From: Pelagihabitans sp947500445
GTDB taxonomy: Bacteria > Bacteroidota > Bacteroidia > Flavobacteriales > Flavobacteriaceae
Assembly: GCF_050589625.1 (NCBI RefSeq)
Contig: NZ_JBNGOP010000016.1
Location: forward strand, 1-64,000
Direction: 5' to 3'
Length of the DNA: 64,000 nucleotides
Both the position numbers and the translations under genes were made by a program. A model generated the notes under the pieces. That model saw nothing but the letters and a program-made list of their open reading frames with translations, ran no database searches and had not been told where the DNA came from. Shown piece after piece: positions 61,259-64,000 of the stretch (the stretch's first letter is position 1; each line of letters begins with the position of its first letter).

Positions 61259-62950
61259 TTAAAAACCTACGGCGGTATCGTCTCCTCTTTTGTCGGCTCC
61301 TCCTTCAAGTCGACCATCCTCTAAAACACCGATGGCATCGACTTTACCGATAATGGGGGTACGTTCCTCGTTTAAGATATAGCCTTTTTCCGATAATTGC
61401 CGTTTTATTTCATCCGAAAAACCTTCTGGTTCAAAAATGACCATGTCGGGTAGCCATTGGTGGTGAAAACGTGGAGCGTTTACCGCCGCTTGCATGCTCA
61501 TATGAAACTCATATTTATTAAGAATGGTCTGGGCTACGGCCGTAATAATGGTAGAGCCACCGGGCGTGCCGACTACCATGTACAATTCGCCTTCTTTTTC
61601 TACTATCGTAGGGGTCATACTGCTCAGCATCCGTTTTTCGGGAGCAATACTATTGGCCGCCGCTCCGATCAATCCGAACATATTGGGAACTCCCGGCTTT
61701 GCACTAAAATCGTCCATTTCGTTGTTGAGAAAAAAACCGAGGGCGTCGCAATACAACTTGGACCCATAGGCGCCGTTCAGTGTCGTTGTCACCGATACGG
61801 CATTGCCCTCACTGTCCACAATGGAATAATGTGTGGTCTCCATACTTTCGTTTACATCGACCTTTCCGTTTGCGATATCCGTCGATTTTGTCGCTTTTTC
61901 GAAGGAGAAATCGACCATCCGTTCTTTTAAATAGTCATCACTCAGTAAAACGTCCAGCGGAATATCCACAAAATCAGGGTCTCCCAAAAAATAATTCCGA
62001 TCGGCATAGGCCCTTCGTGAAGCTTCTGTGAAAAGTTGTATGGCACGGGCGCTATTATGGCCATATTCCTTTATGTTGTGGCCTTCGATCATTTTAAAAA
62101 TTTGATTGATGGTCACTCCGCCACTACTTGGTGGACTCATCGAAATAATCTTCAGATCCTTGTAGTTAAAAATGATGGGTTGTCGCCATTTTGCCTCATA
62201 TGCCGCCAAATCGGCCATGGTGACATAGCCCCCGCTTTCTTGAATGAAATCCGCAAGGATTTTGGCATTTTCTCCCTTGTAAAAGCCGTCCCGTCCTTTT
62301 TCGGATATCGCGCGCAGGGTTTTTGCCAATACGGGATATCTTAGGGTGTCCCCTTTGGTACAGCCGATGGGAAAGCTAGTGTTTCCTCCATTTACTTCAA
62401 GGATCGACTCACGATAGTTGGCAAAACGTTCCGCCTGTTTTTCGGTAACGACTAGGCCTTTTTCGGCAAGGGCGATTACCGGTGCCAGAATATCCTTTAA
62501 GGGGAGTGAGCCAAATTTTTCGTGAACTTCTATAATACCGGCGACCGTTCCGGGAACGCCCACTGCCGTTGCCCCAATGGTGCTCATACCGGGCACTACA
62601 TTGCCAAGGGAGTCCAAATACATATCTTTTGAAGCGGTCTTCGGGGCTTTTTCCCGATAATCGAGCGCCCCAACGTCCCCATCGGCCTTTCGGTATACCA
62701 TAAAACCGCCGCCACCAAGGTTTCCCGCGAACGGATAGGCCACTACCAATGCCATTTCCGTCGCTACCATGGCGTCAAAAGCGTTCCCCCCTTTTTTTAA
62801 GATAGCGGCCCCAATTTGGGAAGCCTCTTCCCGTGCCGAAACGACCATGGCATTTTCGGTGACCAGGCCAGTGGGCGTTGCCGGAGGAGTTTTGCAGTTA
62901 AAAACGAGCAACAAAGGTATAATTGGAACAAGGGCTTTAAAATTTTTCAT
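61259..62950 (-). CDS. ggt: Gamma-glutamyltransferase, lipoprotein
   Basis: A 563-residue gamma-glutamyltranspeptidase that cleaves glutathione and gamma-glutamyl compounds. The signal KNFKALVPIIPLLLVFNC marks a lipoprotein with Cys19. The autocleavage Thr lies in SMETTHYSIVDSEG, with substrate-binding SPPSSGGVTI and the oxyanion VGTPGGSTIIT motif in place. The N-terminal AREEASQIGAAILKKGGNAFDA is standard. It is complete and works in the periplasm. The 60524 gene is 21 bases downstream on the same strand. Confidence 0.93.
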   Translation of the reverse strand: MKNFKALVPIIPLLLVFNCKTPPATPTGLVTENAMVVSAREEASQIGAAILKKGGNAFDAMVATEMALVVAYPFAGNLGGGGFMVYRKADGDVGALDYREKAPKTASKDMYLDSLGNVVPGMSTIGATAVGVPGTVAGIIEVHEKFGSLPLKDILAPVIALAEKGLVVTEKQAERFANYRESILEVNGGNTSFPIGCTKGDTLRYPVLAKTLRAISEKGRDGFYKGENAKILADFIQESGGYVTMADLAAYEAKWRQPIIFNYKDLKIISMSPPSSGGVTINQIFKMIEGHNIKEYGHNSARAIQLFTEASRRAYADRNYFLGDPDFVDIPLDVLLSDDYLKERMVDFSFEKATKSTDIANGKVDVNESMETTHYSIVDSEGNAVSVTTTLNGAYGSKLYCDALGFFLNNEMDDFSAKPGVPNMFGLIGAAANSIAPEKRMLSSMTPTIVEKEGELYMVVGTPGGSTIITAVAQTILNKYEFHMSMQAAVNAPRFHHQWLPDMVIFEPEGFSDEIKRQLSEKGYILNEERTPIIGKVDAIGVLEDGRLEGGADKRGDDTAVGF

Positions 62951-63008
62951 AGAAGACGGTAATGGTTTTTAGGTTAAACGGGGATTGAATTGGCATGCTA
63001 TGGTTTCC

Positions 63009-63596
63009 TTATTTTAAGGCTAGGTATTTCTGTTTTGCGAACGTCCGCAAGGCTTCAAAAAACTCGGTAAACTCCGCTTCAAAAGCGGGATAATGTTCCT
63101 CAAGGTCTACAATGGCAAAATTCATCTTGGATTTGTTTTTTGTTCTTCGGTCCATACCGTTCAAAGTTCTGGAAATCCCTTCCATATTGGAATAATTGAA
63201 AAGCCAATTGTCAGCGATCATGTAGGGCATAAAGCGTTTTACCCCGTCGGGGAGTAAATCATATCGGTCTTCCAACAAATCGTAAAAGCGCTCGACGAAA
63301 TCCGCTAAGGGGATGTCGGAATAACGATCCCAATTTTTTGCAAGAAAATGATCATAATAGATGTCAACAATAATCCTGCTGTAATGGCTATAGTTTTTGT
63401 GCAAACGTTTACTACTTTTTTTGGGGATGGGATGTGAATCGGTAAAGGTGTCTATTTCCCGATGAAGGAAAATGCCCTGTTGCACCCTTTTGGGCAAATG
63501 CTTGAATTTATTGCCCCGGATACTGTCGGCCACAAAGTTTCCTATAGCAATGGCATCGTCATCAAAAGAAAGGTAAATGTGCGCTAAAAAATTCAT
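63009..63596 (-). CDS. Acyl carrier protein phosphodiesterase (AcpH family)
   Basis: A 195-residue HD-like hydrolase that releases the 4'-phosphopantetheine arm from acyl carrier protein. The start NFLAHIYLSFDDDAIAIGNF and following FLHREIDTFTDSH hold the metal-binding Asp/His residues. It is soluble and complete. It diverges from glmM, across 95 bases. Confidence 0.85.
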   Translation of the reverse strand: MNFLAHIYLSFDDDAIAIGNFVADSIRGNKFKHLPKRVQQGIFLHREIDTFTDSHPIPKKSSKRLHKNYSHYSRIIVDIYYDHFLAKNWDRYSDIPLADFVERFYDLLEDRYDLLPDGVKRFMPYMIADNWLFNYSNMEGISRTLNGMDRRTKNKSKMNFAIVDLEEHYPAFEAEFTEFFEALRTFAKQKYLALK

Positions 63597-63641
63597 ATTT
63601 CAACCAGTTATTGGAGCCCTCCGAATTTACGAATTAAGCCG

Positions 63642-63670
63642 TTGCCTTTGGTGACAACCCTTTATATTTG
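63642..63670 (+). promoter_or_regulatory. Promoter of glmM
   Basis: TTG at 63642-63644 and TATATTTG at 63663-63670 (exact TAnnTTTG) are separated by 18 bases. The start codon follows 21 bases after the -7 box. Confidence 0.65.
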
Positions 63671-63691
63671 TAAAAATTTTTTGATACAGGT

Positions 63692-64000
63692 ATGACATTA
63701 ATTAAATCCATTTCTGGGATTCGTGGTACGATCGGTGGTCGGCCCGGAGACAATCTTACCCCGCTCGACGCGGTGAAATTTGCTGCTGCATATGGTACAT
63801 GGTTAAAAGACTATAGCAAAAAAGAGGCCCTTACCGTGGTCATTGGTAGGGATGCCCGACTGTCAGGACAAATGATCCAAGATTTGGTCGTCGCTACCCT
63901 GGTGGGACTTGGTATCGATGTGGTCGACCTCGACCTGTCTACAACGCCCACCGTTGAAATAGCGGTACCGCTCGAAAAAGCGGACGGAGGTATCATCCTA
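63692..64000 (+). CDS. glmM: Phosphoglucosamine mutase, N-terminal part (cut by window edge)
   Basis: The first 103 residues of a phosphohexomutase, continuing past the window. The start TLIKSISGIRGTIGG, then the GRDARLSGQMI motif and DVVDLDLSTTPTVEIAV are typical of the bacterial GlmM/phosphoglucosamine mutase class in Bacteroidota. The active-site Ser region (T-A-S-H-N-type) lies beyond the end. GlmM converts GlcN-6-P to GlcN-1-P for UDP-GlcNAc. A related phosphomannomutase is possible but less likely. Confidence 0.85.
   Translation, partial: MTLIKSISGIRGTIGGRPGDNLTPLDAVKFAAAYGTWLKDYSKKEALTVVIGRDARLSGQMIQDLVVATLVGLGIDVVDLDLSTTPTVEIAVPLEKADGGIIL

Overview
The window looks like a chromosomal segment of a marine-type flavobacterium (Bacteroidota, Flavobacteriaceae). 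The signs are a Bacteroidota-type (subtype iii) type VI secretion system, promoters of the TTTG / TAnnTTTG kind, a fused alpha/beta E1 2-oxoacid dehydrogenase, Bacteroidota-style lipoprotein signals, and a UvrA and HolA of typical flavobacterial form. Most coding DNA is near 40% G+C by eye. No rRNA, tRNA, CRISPR array or complete insertion sequence was seen.

Positions 1-13962 hold a T6SSiii locus in two divergent arms. The minus arm reads NlpC/P60 lipoprotein, tssG, tssN, tssK, tssO, clpV/tssH, tssE, tssF, then a vgrG cut by the window edge and strikingly G+C-rich. The plus arm reads a PKD-domain membrane protein, hcp (tssD), tssB, tssC and a second hcp. No TssJ, TssL or TssM is present, as expected for this subtype. 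Behind the second hcp are a candidate alpha/beta-hydrolase effector (14045-15046) and a three-helix membrane protein that may be its immunity partner. Next comes an unexpected block: TraN-like and TraO-like proteins of Bacteroides conjugative transposons, then a 1660-residue lipoprotein with TraQ-like N-terminal domains and a long stalk of Ig-like, PKD and cadherin-like repeats. That stalk contains an assembly gap at 21607-21702.

From about 22.6 kb onward the content is mostly core: RecG, an M1 aminopeptidase with a patatin lipase, an SGNH-like lipoprotein, two paralogous OmpA-family proteins (one degenerate), an FMN glutamate-synthase-like enzyme, an M20 amidohydrolase, UvrD, a threonylcarbamoyl-AMP synthase, a family 2 glycosyltransferase, HolA, the fused E1 dehydrogenase, a beta-barrel protein with an inactive-looking M1 domain, a LOG-family protein, UvrA, an L,D-transpeptidase, a nucleoside hydrolase, gamma-glutamyltransferase, ACP phosphodiesterase and the start of glmM.

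Two non-core systems stand out. At 55.8-58.8 kb an S24 (LexA-like) repressor is divergent from a radical-SAM DNA-repair pair, and three near-identical operator-like palindromes lie between them, one over the repressor's own promoter; this is a good candidate for an SOS-like switch. Two copies of a roughly 160-bp MITE-like element with TACCATTT... terminal inverted repeats sit upstream of uvrD and the threonylcarbamoyl-AMP synthase, and solo copies of its terminal palindrome lie just after several stop codons. A glutamate-receptor-like potassium channel (59413-60489) is a further notable gene.
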